Source: Pipra filicauda (Eukaryota; Chordata; Aves; Passeriformes; Pipridae). Taken from it: a stretch of 64,000 nucleotides of DNA. Positions 42,301 to 53,619 of this stretch are shown here, one piece after another. Location: the NCBI RefSeq assembly GCF_003945595.2, contig NW_024104532.1, positions 6,261,501 through 6,325,500 of the forward strand, in the 5' to 3' direction. A program made the translations under genes and the position numbers. Each line of letters begins with the position of its first letter. The first letter of the stretch is position 1. The notes beneath the pieces are model-generated. The model had not been told where the DNA came from. It searched no databases and worked only from the letters and a program-made list of their open reading frames with translations.

Positions 42301-45300
42301 AAGAGCTTTATCTTGTTCACATACTTAGAAGTTTCTTATACTAGTAGAGTCAGTAGAGGGTTTGCATTCACTTGTTTCAATCTCTGCTGTTGTATCTTCC
42401 CAGAGAGTTTTCTGGGTAAGGGTTAGAGATAAAAGACTTACATCGTGCCTGCTCTTTTTCATTTACTCTGTCTCTTGTGTCTTATCTGAGGAATACCTAC
42501 AGGAAGTTTCAGAAACAGCTATCAGCCTTAGCAGGAACATGACATTATTAAGATATGTAGTTGAAAATTTTGGAAAATGAGAAGGGAAGCTAATGTAATA
42601 TTAACATCCACTGGATACTCTCTGAACAAACTTCAGAATGATGAGAGTAGCTATCAGATTGTAATTTGGTGTGTTTGCAGGGCTGAGAGATGCCCTGTTT
42701 ATGGAGTTTTCATGGCTATGGATGAAAGACTAAATGAGACTCGAAGAAGGTATGTCCTAGGATTCTAAAGAGGGTTCTGCTTTTCTGACCTGATTAATCA
42801 ATTCTCTTGTTTCTGAGCCTTTATCTTGCCTGCACTCTTTCTGCCTATGCTGCTCTCTACCAGTTATCTCCATCTGTCTCTGTGCTGATCTTGATTCCAG
42901 TTCTCCGTCTTTCTCTCTCTCCTTCTTTTTTTTTTTTTCTTTCCTCTTTCTCTCAGGTTTCCCTTTTATTTCGAGCTGAAAATCGCATTTGTGATTTGGC
43001 TGCTCTCCCCTTACACCAAGGGCTCCAGTGTCCTCTACAGGAAGTTTGTGCACCCAACGCTCTCCAATAAGGAGAAGGTACTTGCTTGTTGTTAGAAGAT
43101 ACTGACCTGTCTGGGAGCTGACTGACCTCTGATTCAGTTAGGCCACAATAAGAACTAAAATGTGTGAATCATGCTTGTGCTGACACTAGTGGATGTAGAG
43201 TGGTTCTGTCTCTGACAACGATGTCATACTGCAGCTTACTGGAGATTGTAATGTAGCCAGTAGTTTGCCTAAAGCTTAGCAAGCATGTTTGGCTAACCCA
43301 GTGTCATGAGCTCTTACAGTCACTGTCAGTAGTTAAGCTTTTTGAATCGTGATAGGAGCAGCATGTTCTGTAGCCCATCTGTTTTTTCATTGCCAGTATA
43401 AGCGACTGCTTTGTTTCGGTTGTGATAATTTGGAAATAACTTATGTAATTAAAAGTTGCATTTACAAACTTTCTGTAAGTAGCAGAGAAACTCCTGTTAT
43501 GTGATCCATAACAGCTGATGGTGGTAGCCTGGGAAAAAAGTGTCCAGCTGAGCTTTGCATTTTTAAGGGTGTTGATGGGGAGACTTTGATCATGTTTATA
43601 ACGAGGAGCTGAATGCCACGTTCCACATTGCCTTCCTAGGAGATTGATGAATACATTACTCAGGCTTGTGACAAGAGCTATGAAACCATGATGCGAGTTG
43701 GCAAGAGGGGGTTAAACCTTGCTGCCAATGCAGCAGTTACTGCAGCTGCAAAGGTAATCCAACACCTTCTGTAACATTCTGGAATTCCTGAATGGTTTAG
43801 TGTTGTGTGCTGTGTTAGGGATACTCCTACTTGTTTGGCACCAGTCTACTTTTCCTTTCCTCCAGTTTGCCTTGCAGTTAATGCCATCTTTTGACTTAGA
43901 AAAAGAGGAGGGGGAGTGGAGTGGGTTTTGCTTTAACCACTTCATTGTTGGGCTTGGGAGCACACTTTTCCCTTCTCGTTTTTTTTTCAGAGTGCCCTAG
44001 TGGGGAATAGGGCACCTTTCCTCCTCTTCTGAATGAATGATCCCACGTGATATGATCTTGGTGAAGAGCCCTTCACCCTAATTTTTGTGTCCCCTTAGGG
44101 CCAGGGAGTTTTGTCTGAGAAGCTTCGAAGTTTCAGCATGCAGGACCTCACTCTGATCCGGGATGAGGACACCGTGCACATGCGAAGCCGCGATCCGCAG
44201 CTGCATTCCTCTGGTGGGAGTCTGCTGGAAACCATCGAGGACTCAGGTACAGAGCCCTGCTGGGCATCGTATGGTGAGCCAGGAGGGGTTCCCTGCACTT
44301 GCCATGCCTTGGGTCTCAGAAGGAGTACAGGATTGCTGCTGTCTGGGAGAAGATGCATTGCCTCCCATAGAGCCTGCCCTTTACCGTGCATCTCTGTGCT
44401 TTTGGATTATCCTTTGAGATTGTTGGCATTTCCCTTCCATGTGGTCCTTCAGGATGGGTCATTTTAGGCTTTGCTAAAACTTTCTCTCTTGTTCCTTAGC
44501 TTCCTGTTACTCCTCAGGAGAGGAGAGCAGTGTGGCACATAGATCTAATGGAACCCCATCAGAGCCTAGAACAGACCCGTCAGATGAAGATGCAGGAGAC
44601 AAACTTCCTAAACGTACCCAGAGTCTCAAAGCTCCTAAAAAGGTGACGAAAACTGAGGTGAGCTGGTGTATAGATTATTTCCAGCACAGACATTGATTTG
44701 TGAGCTTTGTTGGAGGACTCTAGCTTGACAGGCTCAGCACATTTAAAAGCTGTATATATAAATTTGTTGGACTGTCTTTGCTAGTTGAATCAGAGGACTC
44801 ATCTGCTTGCCATCCTGTCTTTAGCTTTTGCATTTTTAGCATGCCTGGAAGCCTCTGTCATAAGCCAGGACCCAGCTTCTCTTTTATTTGGGTTTTGTGT
44901 TGAAGGGTGGAGCATTAAATATTTTTAACGTCTTGTTGACTGTATCCTCACTCCTGTCTGTTACAGTCTGATGGTGTAATGGTACTGTGGCATTTATCCT
45001 TGGGGCAGCCACTTAACCTAAAATGCAGCAGTTCTGTGCCCTCCTAGGCCTCCCTCAACTTCACAGAGTAGATCTGGGGAAATCACACCACTCCCCCCAC
45101 CTGCCCCACTCCTCCTCTCCCCCCAATTGTCCCCAAGAGTCATTTAAACTTAGCAATCTTTTTATCCAGCTCTCAGTGTGTTTTATAGAATATGCTTTTT
45201 GAGGCGCTGCTTTCCAGGCTTTGGCTCAAACATTTCTTATGGTTTGGTTTGTATGTGATAAAAATGGCTCTCCCTTTTTGTGAAGTAGCTTGATTCAACT

Positions 45301-46504
45301 TGGTCTACTAATTTTATTATTTTTATCTAAGATAAAGAGTGCTGTATAACTGGCTCACGTTGTTGAGCTATTCAGGCTAAATATTAAATAATTTGGAGGA
45401 AGGTAATTGCTTAGAGCATCGTTTTAGGTCATGCTGTTAACCTGATTTTGCAGTGTACAGGACACCTTTGCATGTGCTTAAGTACTCTTTGTAACAGAAT
45501 CACAGAATAATTGAGGTTGGAGGGGATCTCTGAATTCATCTGGTCCAACCCCACTGCTCAAGCAAGGACCAGGTCCAGTTGGCTTTTGATTATCTCCCAG
45601 GATGGACATCTTTGTCTAAAGATGCATTTTAAATTACCCAGATCTTTTTCAAGTTCTTATGGCTTGTTTTTGAGGTGACCCCTCTGCTTTTTTCTCTAGC
45701 ATATTAGACAGGAGCAGGGAAACAAGAGAATCAAAACTGGATTCCCAGCTTCCTAGTGAGGAATTTTTAAAGTGAAACTGTGAAAAGACAAAACCAACTC
45801 TTTTATGCTGTTTATTGTGAATACAGAAATACTGATAAAGCCCTTTGTAGGCTTATTGGTTTTTATGCTCAGATTGTTGGATCTCTGGTTCAGGTGTAGG
45901 ATTTGTAGGAGGCCTTTGACTGAGACCTCTGAGTTGCCTGCCAGGGCTGAATGCATCATAGCTGAAAAAACGTGCTCTTCTAGCCAATATCCAGAATGGC
46001 AGACACAGGAGTAAAGCATGCAGGGTAGCTCAAGATGTTTCTACAGCTTTCAGAGAACTGCACTGGTGATGGAAGTCAAGAAGCAGAAAAGTTGCAGCAG
46101 TGAAGTGTTACATGAATGTTACCAGTTAGAAATATTGCTGTGTCTGACCTTCTGTTGAGACAACTTCGATTTTATTACTGTAGTTGTCCTGTTTTAGAAT
46201 GTCTTCTCCTGTTTGCTGTTTGATGGATGTGTTGAGTGATTTGTTTAATAAATAACCAAGAAAAAAAAAGAATGTTTAAATAGCCTTTTGAGGCAACAGA
46301 AGACATGAACAGGGTCATCTTGTTGTAGTTGTTTTGTTCTGTTTCCACTCCTCATTCTTTCACCTTTCTGTCAGACATTTAGATGTTAAAGTAAACTAGT
46401 CTAAGATGCCTCTTTTTCTTTCTCCCCAGCTTCCAGTAAGGAGTGTAAAAGCCCGGCCCAAGAAGAAAGCTGCTGGCTCTCTTGCCTCTGGCGAGTCATC
46501 CTAA
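36331..46504 (+). CDS. REEP2: REEP2, receptor expression-enhancing protein 2 (complete, 8 coding exons)
   Basis: REEP2 is an ER membrane protein of the TB2/DP1/HVA22 (REEP/Yop1) family that inserts hydrophobic hairpins to shape tubular ER, binds microtubules through its C-terminal part, and in mammals promotes surface delivery of some G-protein-coupled receptors; human mutations cause a hereditary spastic paraplegia. Eight exons join to 798 nt, 265 codons plus TAA, all introns GT-AG with matching phase. The N-terminal hydrophobic hairpin covers residues 1-22 ([20 protein letters not shown]). The second spans about 37-81 ([11 protein letters not shown], then [17 protein letters not shown]). 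A conserved cytosolic segment with [20 protein letters not shown] follows. The tail (about 185-265) is Ser/Asp-rich and ends basic (KARPKKKAA). The human protein is about 252 residues as I recall; the extra length is in the tail. REEP1, the closest paralogue, is less likely because of the sequence match and the position next to KDM3B. Confidence 0.96.
36363..36617 (+). other. REEP2 intron 1, GC-rich with repeats and G-runs
   Basis: 255-bp intron of extreme GC content. It holds two G-quadruplex-type motifs (36419-36443 and 36571-36591) and five 10-bp repeats (36504-36553). The pyrimidine tract before the acceptor is short (ttctgcccgcag). Confidence 0.9.
36504..36553 (+). repeat. Five tandem copies of a 10-bp unit
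   Basis: Unit cggctcgtcc repeated five times in REEP2 intron 1; only the third copy differs, by one base (cggctcatcc). Confidence 0.95.
36618..36690 (+). CDS. REEP2: REEP2 exon 2
   Basis: 73 nt: one base completes Val, then [20 protein letters not shown] to KEY. This is the second half of the first membrane hairpin and the conserved loop. Donor gtgagt. Confidence 0.95.
36691..41515. other. REEP2 intron 2
   Basis: 4.8 kb. The first 200 bp belong to the CpG island, with repeated ggctcagccccggcccc-type units; the rest is AT-rich. It contains a CR1 fragment near 38308, a T-run near 38818-38831 and a TA/TG-rich run at 41157-41180. No further exon or RNA gene was recognised. Confidence 0.7.
38305..38380 (-). 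mobile_element. CR1 LINE fragment, 3' end, antisense
   Basis: The reverse complement of the CR1 terminus: tcatagcatcacagaatggt followed by ttgggttggaagggacctta. The element's 3' end faces left, so it lies on the minus strand. How far the body extends right of 38380 is unclear. Confidence 0.85.
41516..41592 (+). CDS. REEP2: REEP2 exon 3
   Basis: 77 nt, [19 protein letters not shown] to DIVLS plus two bases of Trp. It forms the first arm of the second membrane hairpin. Acceptor tttgcag, donor gtgagt. Confidence 0.96.
41593..42956. other. REEP2 intron 3
   Basis: 1.36 kb without recognised repeats or RNA genes, ending in a long pyrimidine tract before exon 4. An A-run lies near 41929-41940. Confidence 0.65.
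42957..43077 (+). CDS. REEP2: REEP2 exon 4
   Basis: 121 nt, [19 protein letters not shown] and [20 protein letters not shown]. It holds the second arm of the hairpin and the most conserved signature of the TB2/DP1/HVA22 family. Donor gtactt. Confidence 0.96.
43640..43753 (+). CDS. REEP2: REEP2 exon 5
   Basis: 38 codons, [18 protein letters not shown] to VTAAAK, phase 0 at both ends. A cytosolic, probably helical segment rich in Ala. Acceptor ttcctag, donor gtaatc. Confidence 0.96.
44099..44246 (+). CDS. REEP2: REEP2 exon 6
   Basis: 148 nt, [19 protein letters not shown] and [14 protein letters not shown] to TIEDS. The first part is invariant in REEP1-4 proteins and the second part is variable. 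Donor gtacag. Confidence 0.95.
44500..44657 (+). CDS. REEP2: REEP2 exon 7, variable tail
   Basis: 158 nt. It starts [18 protein letters not shown], continues Ser/Asp-rich, and turns basic at [13 protein letters not shown] to TKTE. It is less conserved than the rest; only the [15 protein letters not shown] stretch resembles human. Donor gtgagc. Confidence 0.93.
44658..46429. other. REEP2 intron 7
   Basis: 1.77 kb with a CR1 fragment near 45497 and a C-rich run near 45085-45130. An AATAAA at 46249 followed by an A-run lies about 180 bp before the last exon. If used it would give a truncated transcript, but there is no support for that. Confidence 0.65.
45497..45615 (-). mobile_element. CR1 LINE fragment, 3' end, antisense
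   Basis: The reverse-complement CR1 terminus: acagaatcacagaataattg, ggttggaggggatc, tctggtccaacccc and the older body segment gctcaagcaaggaccaggtc. In REEP2 intron 7. Confidence 0.85.
46430..46504 (+). CDS. REEP2: REEP2 exon 8, last coding exon
   Basis: 24 codons [18 protein letters not shown] to GESS and TAA. The Lys/Arg-rich end corresponds to the KTRPKKK segment at the human C-terminus. Acceptor ctccccag. Confidence 0.95.
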   Translation, partial: LPVRSVKARPKKKAAGSLASGESS

Positions 46505-48451
46505 GGCGACCTCCCCCTCCCCAGCACCTGTCTCTGTCCCGGGATTTTCGCTTTTGAGGGGAAACTCTCCAAAGGAAGGGAGCTGAGATTCTTGTACATA
46601 ACAGATACTGCTTTGTAGAGCTCATTCCAAGGCAAGGGGGAGGCTGGGATTCAGAAAATGGAGTAGAGGATACACATCCTCAGGAATTTTCTCCTTTTCA
46701 TCCCTCTGTTGGAGGGAATGCTGATATGTCTGTACATAGCCAGTTGCTTTGGAATTCCCACTGTATAACCCTAGTTGAGAATCTTTGCTGCAAGAACTGA
46801 CTAGGGTTTGAGACATCCATTGCACAGAAACTGGAAAAATACTAGACACTGGAGTTCCACAGGGGTGGGTGGCTCCCCAAAATGTCTTATCTTGCTCTGG
46901 GTATCCTTCTGCAGCTGTGTGTTGTTAAGAAGTGCCCACCATGAGTCATATTCCGTAAGAATGGACCGTACCTGACATGTCCATCCCCTCTGAGAAGGTG
47001 ACTGAAATGATGTATGCTGGGTGCTTTTGAACATAAAGGTCTAGCTCATGGGAGGAAAATGCTAGATTCCCATTACTCGTCCTGGAAGATGAAGAGATTG
47101 GGTTTTATTTTATTTTTTCTGGTAGGTGAAGGGAGATAATTGAAAAACTGAGTAATGAAGAAAATCTGCTGTTACCATGCACATTGTATGATGGAGTAGA
47201 TACAGGTATCTCTAAGAGTTAACTGTTGAGAAGGAAAGTTTGGCATCTGTAAGATTTTGGCTCTTTTTGAAGCTGCTTGAATTTCATTTCAGGTTCTGGT
47301 GCCCACTTTGATTCCTGTGGGAGCATCAGAATGAGGCGAGTCCCATGCAGTTCCATGGCAAGGGTACTTGCTTTGCCATTTAGGGGTTGAACTCCATGTC
47401 ATCCTGATTTTGTTACTGCAGACAAATTCTTTTATTCTACCAGATGACTGGGGAAAGTCTGTGGGCATACTTGAGAATTTCAGAAGCCCTTACCTCTCAG
47501 CTGTAGGAGATTCAATCCTCAGGGCACGAGAACTGATAAACAGTTGATGTATGAATTTTGCTAACTCCAGGATTTCATGTATGGGGGACAAAAAGCAGGG
47601 AGTAGGGCACAATGCTGTGATTAATCAGTCCTCTTGCTTGATCCTACTGCAGCCCTTGCACACATTTTCTGTCAGACCATGTGCCATGTTTATCAGTGTC
47701 CTGAGACTTGAGCAATATATAACACTTGGGACAGAAGACTACACTGAATGTAGAATACGTATTGTGGGAGTGAAATTGCAGTGCTGCAGAGAAAAATCAC
47801 ATCATGGCAAGCCATACTAATCTCTTGAACGTTGTTGAGGGGAGATCCCCTGCACACTTGCCAACTGAGTCAGTCGGAATTTATGAGATGAGTAAGGTTC
47901 CTGTTGCTGAGATCTGTAATTACAGATGTGGTTGTCTGAATGCAAACTTGGTGGTCTTAATTTTTACTGAAACTAGTTATCAAAGGAGCCTGGCTCTTAC
48001 TTCCCTACTGAAGCCATTCCCAGCTCTAGCTGCAGGTGTTTGTCTGCCCACATCTTTTGCTGTCCAATTTCTGAAATTACAGTGAATTCACAGAGCCCAG
48101 TATTTTGCTGTTGACAAGGTATAGAAGCACTTCTGCAACTAAAGTTCCACAAGTATTTCTGTCCTAGAGGATAGCCCTTCAAAAGTTTATAAAGTTGAAG
48201 ATCAGGACTGAATTTTTTTTCTTGTTTCCCATTGTCTTGGTGGCAAATTGTTTGCTGTTGAATTAACCAGTTATTTTAGGAAACCAATGAAGTTGGTTTT
48301 ACTTTTATTTATAGCTTTTAAAAGTTGAAATTTTGACAGACCATGTCAGAAATTTGCGTCTTGTCAGAAATATTTGTCCCAAGTTATCCACAAGGCCTTA
48401 TCCAGAAGCCAATAGAAAATCCTTGATTTGGCTTTGAGTTTTGAGTTTCAC

Positions 48452-48468
48452 AAAAAAAAAAAAAAAAA
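48452..48468 (+). repeat. A17 homopolymer
   Basis: Uninterrupted A-run about 2 kb downstream of the REEP2 stop codon. No processed-pseudogene body was recognised next to it. Confidence 0.95.
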
Positions 48469-49640
48469 GAAAACAATTATTTTGTTCTTTTTAGTTTATT
48501 AGCAAACTTTGTGTTCCTGTCTCACTAGCACATGCAAGTGGATGTCCTTGAAGCAGGAATACTTTCTGTTTCCACAGGAAATTCCTCTCTCCAGACAAGG
48601 GATAAAAATCTTCCATTATTATGGGGAAGATTCAGTTGTGAGGAAATGCTGTCCTAGACTTTACTATACTGAGCAAGAGAGAACCATTATTCTCTATATA
48701 CCAAGTATCTCTATGACCATGTTTCTTGATTTATTTTTTTTTCTTTAGCTAAAATTTTCCATAGCAAATTATTTATGTAAGTCCTTGTGAGGGACTTCAT
48801 TTGGAAGCCAAGTCCCCCCTTATGTTGATCTTCGTGCCCTTTCCTTGTGCCTGTGTTGTGACAGTCTATGATTACTAGGTTTCCATAGGGTGACTTTTCC
48901 AGAATGTTCTCCAGAATCAGTTCATTTATAGTGGCTCTTCTGCTTTGAAGCACAGGAAGAATTTTCTGAAGATCGTTTTGGCATTTGGATTTATTTTTGT
49001 CTTCCTGAGCTGGGTCCTGTGCTAAGTAGCTTTTACTTAGCGTTGGTGCTTGATGTCATTAGCTCGTGGGTAAGTATGGGTCAGTTTTACTCTGACTTTT
49101 GTTTATACAGGGGATTTAAATGACTTTTGGTTGCAGGAGTGAGTCTGGAGTAGAGTCAGGGACTGTTATCTAGTGTGTGATACGAAGCTGATGATGCCAA
49201 GCAGCAGAACTTACCCAGAGCAAGAACAATGTCTTAGCATGGATACTATTTTCTTCTAGTACAAATGTGACTGCTAGACTGTGCTTTGCTTGATCAAAGC
49301 CTCTGCAGATCTACCACCACCCACGTGACCTCGTAGTGAGTTTCTAGATGTAGTCCTGCATTGGATGGCACTGTCTTGCATAGAAATTCTCTTGTTAATG
49401 AGAACGCTGAATGTGCTGCTTTGATAAAATGCTTTTATCAGCTGCTGTTCAGTGTTTTCAGCAGGAAATGCTGGAATGTAGTTTCTCTTCAGTATCATCT
49501 GTGGGCTTCATTGTGCAATTAAGCAAATGGTTAAATCTTCACCTAGCAGTAGAACCTGTTGTGTTCACTAAGTGTTTATAACCTTTTCCTAATATGCCTG
49601 GGCACAGAGAGAAATGCAGTAAGAGAAAATGATACCTGAA

Positions 49641-49660
49641 GGGAGGGGGTGGGGAGGGGG
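49641..49660 (+). other. Canonical G-quadruplex motif with single-base loops
   Basis: Four G-runs (3, 5, 4 and 5 G) separated by the single bases A, T and A, followed directly by a (GT) run. One-base loops are the most stable class of G-quadruplex on paper. Confidence 0.9.
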
Positions 49661-50796
49661 TGGTGTGTGTGTGTCAAACTTTGTGTGCCTAAAATTATCC
49701 TAAAATACCTGTACCATGAGATACAAAGTTGAAGCCATGACTGCCTTTTGAAAAGAAATGTTTTTACCTTCATGCTTTATAGTACTACAAGTCAGTGTTC
49801 TGATGTTGGTAAAGAAAATAGTGAAATGTGGTTTCTCGTGTGAGAAACTTAATGATTTGTTGCATACAAGGGAAAAATGTTTTCTTGCTTGGCAGTACCC
49901 TCCATGGTGGGTAAGAGATATGAAAGTATAGGAGAGACTACTGTCAGGTTTTAAACCTTTACACTTCAGCTAAACATCTTTATTACTTACTGTACTTTCT
50001 TGAGTTTCTGATTCTCCAGCTTCAGGTCTCTGAGACTGATTTCTTTTAGACGAGATTAACTTCCTTGGTAGGTAGAGGGTGTATAGAGAGAGGGATGCTG
50101 GTGTTCTTAAAATTGCAAAGTTTGTTCTGGGGAAGCTTCCCCTTCCCTCATCTTAGTGAACTGAGTTCCATTCATTGTGTTTTTGCAGTGCTGGGCTTTC
50201 CTTTATATATCCCTCTTGGAAGTACGACTCCCTCACAATATACAGCCTTGAAAAGTAAGATTTCTAGAGAACCACAACTTTTCCAGAAATTGTTATTTAT
50301 TGTTATTCTGTGCCATCTTAATCAGCAGGAAACACAGTGCCTTAGGAGGAAAGTAAGATAACTGTGGAGAACTCTGCTGGTTCTCTAACCTACAGGTAGC
50401 ATTGTATTAAGGAGGCTCACAAATTAGCTGTGAAGTGTCACTGTATGCTTGGGAGCAGCTGTTGGATTGAGCTGAGTTTTCCTATCTGTCTTCCAAAGTT
50501 GCATATAATGCTGGAAAGTGTGGCTTATTCCCTAAGGGAGAAATGCAGGGGGAAAAAAATTGTATTCTTATCCTTCGTTCTAATTGGGACACTGTGTTGT
50601 CACGTTACTGCTTGCTGGAGAGGGGCCAAATCACATCTCTGTGGAACTGCTCTGTACCACAGCTTTTCTTGCTTTACCCACTAAGAATTTGTAGTGTGCC
50701 ACCTGGCTGAGGCATCTCGTGGTGCTGCTTTCTGAGTTTTGTCCTGCAAAGTCAGATATGTGAAAAACCAGCAGAGTATTCTGAAGCTGCATGAGC

Positions 50797-50885
50797 TCAT
50801 AGAATCAGAGAGCTGTCATCTGGTGCAACCTCCCTGCTCAGTCAAAGCCACCTAGAGCCAGTTGCCCAGGAGTTCCTGTGTGCTG
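50797..50885 (-). mobile_element. CR1 LINE remnant, antisense, old
   Basis: The phrases gctcatagaatcagagag, tctggtgcaacctccctg and gccacctagagccagttgcc are diverged CR1 3'-end sequence in reverse orientation. Confidence 0.7.
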
Positions 50886-51355
50886 TCTGTGGTCTGGATC
50901 GTACTGAATCTAATGTTTAAGAGCTGACACGTGCAGAAATGCATGTGCTGTATGGGAATGTGCTTTAGTGTTACTGAAGAGAAAGGTTTCCTGGTCACCT
51001 TTCATCTGGAATTTGGTGCTACTGCAAGGCACTGTAAACATAACTCAGTGTTATGTTCCTTGTAGGTATTGTTAAAAAGCCTGGAGAGACCTTCAGAGGT
51101 GTGAACAGTTGGTTTCAACAGTAAGTGGAGACAATGTCCTGAGAGATAGAATTAGAGTGGAAAATGGGCTGTGTGCAGTACAGCTGTCCCGTAAATACTG
51201 CTGACTTTCTGAGCCCCAAGCAACTCTTAAACTTTGCATTCTACAGATTAGAGCCTGATTTCTCTCAGAACACCTCTCTCTCTCTGTGTTGTACTTTCTG
51301 AACTGGGCTTGAGCTACATGGATTGAGATTCCTGAGCCTTTCATCACTTCAGAAC

Positions 51356-51361
51356 AATAAA
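51356..51361 (+). terminator. Candidate distal poly(A) signal (REEP2?)
   Basis: First canonical AATAAA downstream of the REEP2 stop codon, in acaataaagtttgactttt, with moderately T-rich sequence after it. Use by REEP2 is inferred only from position. Confidence 0.4.
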
Positions 51362-51380
51362 GTTTGACTTTTACCTCAGC

Positions 51381-53400
51381 AGGCAGCTGATCTGCAGGGA
51401 GGACCAGATGAGTATCAAGTATCTCTCATCACTTTGTAATAGATGTGTTATGCTGGAGAAGCACCAGCAGGGAGCTCCAGAGGATACATTCATCTGGGAA
51501 ATTATACCCTCCCCCTGCCAAAGCCTACATTTTTGGGTGAACCAAATGCTGGATTTTGCTATGCTCATACACACAGCTGTATGTAGAACCCCAAAATTCA
51601 GTGTATGAATTTCCAGTGCTCTATTTATGATGACAACTGGAACGAAAATAATACGAAGTGAAAAGAAACAGTGAGGGTTTTTTCTGCAACTTTGCAGGTA
51701 AATTTAGGTCATTGCTGTTTGTATGCCTAAATTCTTTGCCTAAATCCCTTGCAAGAAAACTGTTACTTTCTTGCTCTGTTTCTGAGCTTCAACTGTTCTG
51801 TGAACTGGTTGTATTTCTTTTGTTTACTTATTAAGCAAAGGACTGCTTCCACTTTGCTGACTGTGGAGGCATGGAATATACTGTATTAGATCTGAAATTT
51901 AGCCTTTTTCCATTATTTAGTTCTGTGACCTAGATTCAGACATGTACAAGAAGGCCTAGAGCTGGATTCCCAGGTGGAATCACAACGACTGCCAGTAGCA
52001 GAGTTTGATGTATTTCCCTTTTCTTGCAGTGGATTCTGGCTGAAATGTGCTCAGTGCAGACCCTTTGGACAAGAGCATTCTGGCTGCGTATTTAGACAAA
52101 TAATGTTAGAAGTAACATTTGTGGGAATGCTGCAGAAATCAGTGAACACCAAAGGAGCAAAAGCTGAAGTCTTCTGTGATATATAACTGTACCTATCTTT
52201 GCATTTCCACTGCTGCCATGAATTTTTTAGTGACTTACATAGATAAGGAATTCAGTTGTGTTCTTTGCAGCAGGTTTGGGAGGAACGTCGGTCTGGATGG
52301 CAAGCACATAAAATTTTGTATCACACGTTTTTATCACAAGTAATGCTTAGTAACTTACCAAACAGAAAGAAAGTTGAAAATTTATGGTGACTAAAAAATG
52401 TAGAGACATTATCCCGGTCGTCAGAGCTGATATTGAATACAAACCTTCTGTGTTCGTGCTGCTGCCTTGTCTGGGAAAGCACTGAGTTGAGGGACTCCTC
52501 ACCTTTGACTCCCCTGTTAGATCATTTCTCAAACGTTGTGAATGTCATGTAGAGATAAATGAATTTTTTATTTTGACGTTGAATTCACGTCTAAAGTCAG
52601 GTATGGTGAGGTATGTACGGGCCAGTGTTGGCTGAATGACAGCCTGGTAAGACAGTGGAGGGGCCGGGGCAGGTGTAGCCAGGTAAAGATGACTCAAGGA
52701 TGTTCCTGGAAGTGCAGAAATTAGAGGGTTGTTTTGACTCAGCGTTTTCATGTCGGAGCTCCTGTTAGCACGGTGCTGATCTAGAGGCACAAGGAGGGTT
52801 GTGAATTTCTTTTTGTCCACTAGAGGGTATAAGCATAGCATAAAATCACTGAAAATGGGAGAGCAGAGACTTATCTGATAACAGCTCAGTTATGACAGGT
52901 CGAACAGCAATATTTCCCGTGTCTGAGAGTGAAGGTCCTCCTTGGGGTTGGGGGGAAAACAAACCGGGGCTCTGAAAGAGAAATATGAAATGATACTGCA
53001 GTTAACCTCTGACTGAAAAGGCTATTTGAGCTCTCTGGGCTTTCTAATTGAGCCCTTATCCAGTGAGTCTTTCTGAGACAATAGTGTTACAGAATAACTG
53101 TCCTCAAATTCTTTTGTTGTACGTTCAAACCATTTTCTAGCTGCAGGAAGCAGCTCTGTAAATGGCAATGTTTGTGATTTATTCCCCCCCTTTTGCAATT
53201 AACCAGTTGCTGTGTGTTGCCCTAATTTATACTCTGAATTTTAGTAGTATTTCCTGGTAAAGATGGATGAGTAGTTTCTTTCAGTTGGATTTATTTTCTG
53301 TGAAAATAGAAGCAATTTTAAGCTAGAAATACAGATGTATCTAATGTCACTATGGCAATTTGTGGCCATGACAACGGTGTGTTAGCATTCTGAAAAACAG
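51381..53400. other. Intergenic, no gene seen
   Basis: AT-rich unique-looking DNA with short chance open frames on both strands. No repeat family, RNA gene or promoter-like island recognised. Confidence 0.6.
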
Positions 53401-53402
53401 AT

Positions 53403-53555
53403 AGGTTTGTTGGGGTTTTTGGTTGATGAGGGTTTGTTTGGTTTCTTTTTGGGGGGTTGTTTGTTTTGTTTGGGGGTTTTATGGTTTGTTTGTTTTGGGG
53501 ATTGTGTGTTTCTGTTGTTTTTGTTTGTTTGTTTTGTGGGTTTTTTTGTTTTGCA
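53403..53555 (+). repeat. T/G-rich low-complexity tract with G-runs
   Basis: Made of TTTG units with scattered runs of 3-6 G. The minus strand gives a Lys/Asn/Pro/Thr-rich open frame (53318-53584) that is a product of the low complexity. It directly precedes a CR1 remnant. Confidence 0.9.
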
Positions 53556-53619
53556 GTTGACAACATAATTAAGGGTGCAAGCATTTCAGGAAGAGAACCT
53601 GACTTTTTTTATTTGTTAA

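Larger units (their letters stand above)
46505..51380 (+). other. REEP2: REEP2 3'UTR and downstream sequence, end uncertain
   Basis: No canonical AATAAA occurs directly after the stop. The nearest variant seen is CATAAA at about 47033, and the first canonical AATAAA is at 51356. The 3'UTR is therefore either about 0.5 kb, ended by a weak signal, or up to 4.9 kb. The stretch holds an A17 run at 48452-48468, a G-quadruplex motif at 49641 and a CR1 remnant at about 50797. No open frame is credible. Confidence 0.5.

Noticed and set aside
46249..46272. AATAAA plus A-run in REEP2 intron 7 as an alternative end of REEP2
   Set aside because: There is no supporting downstream element, and the last exon 3' of it encodes the conserved basic C-terminus.
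53318..53584. 88-codon minus-strand Asn/Thr/Pro/Lys-rich frame
   Set aside because: Low-complexity translation of the T/G tract at 53403-53555.
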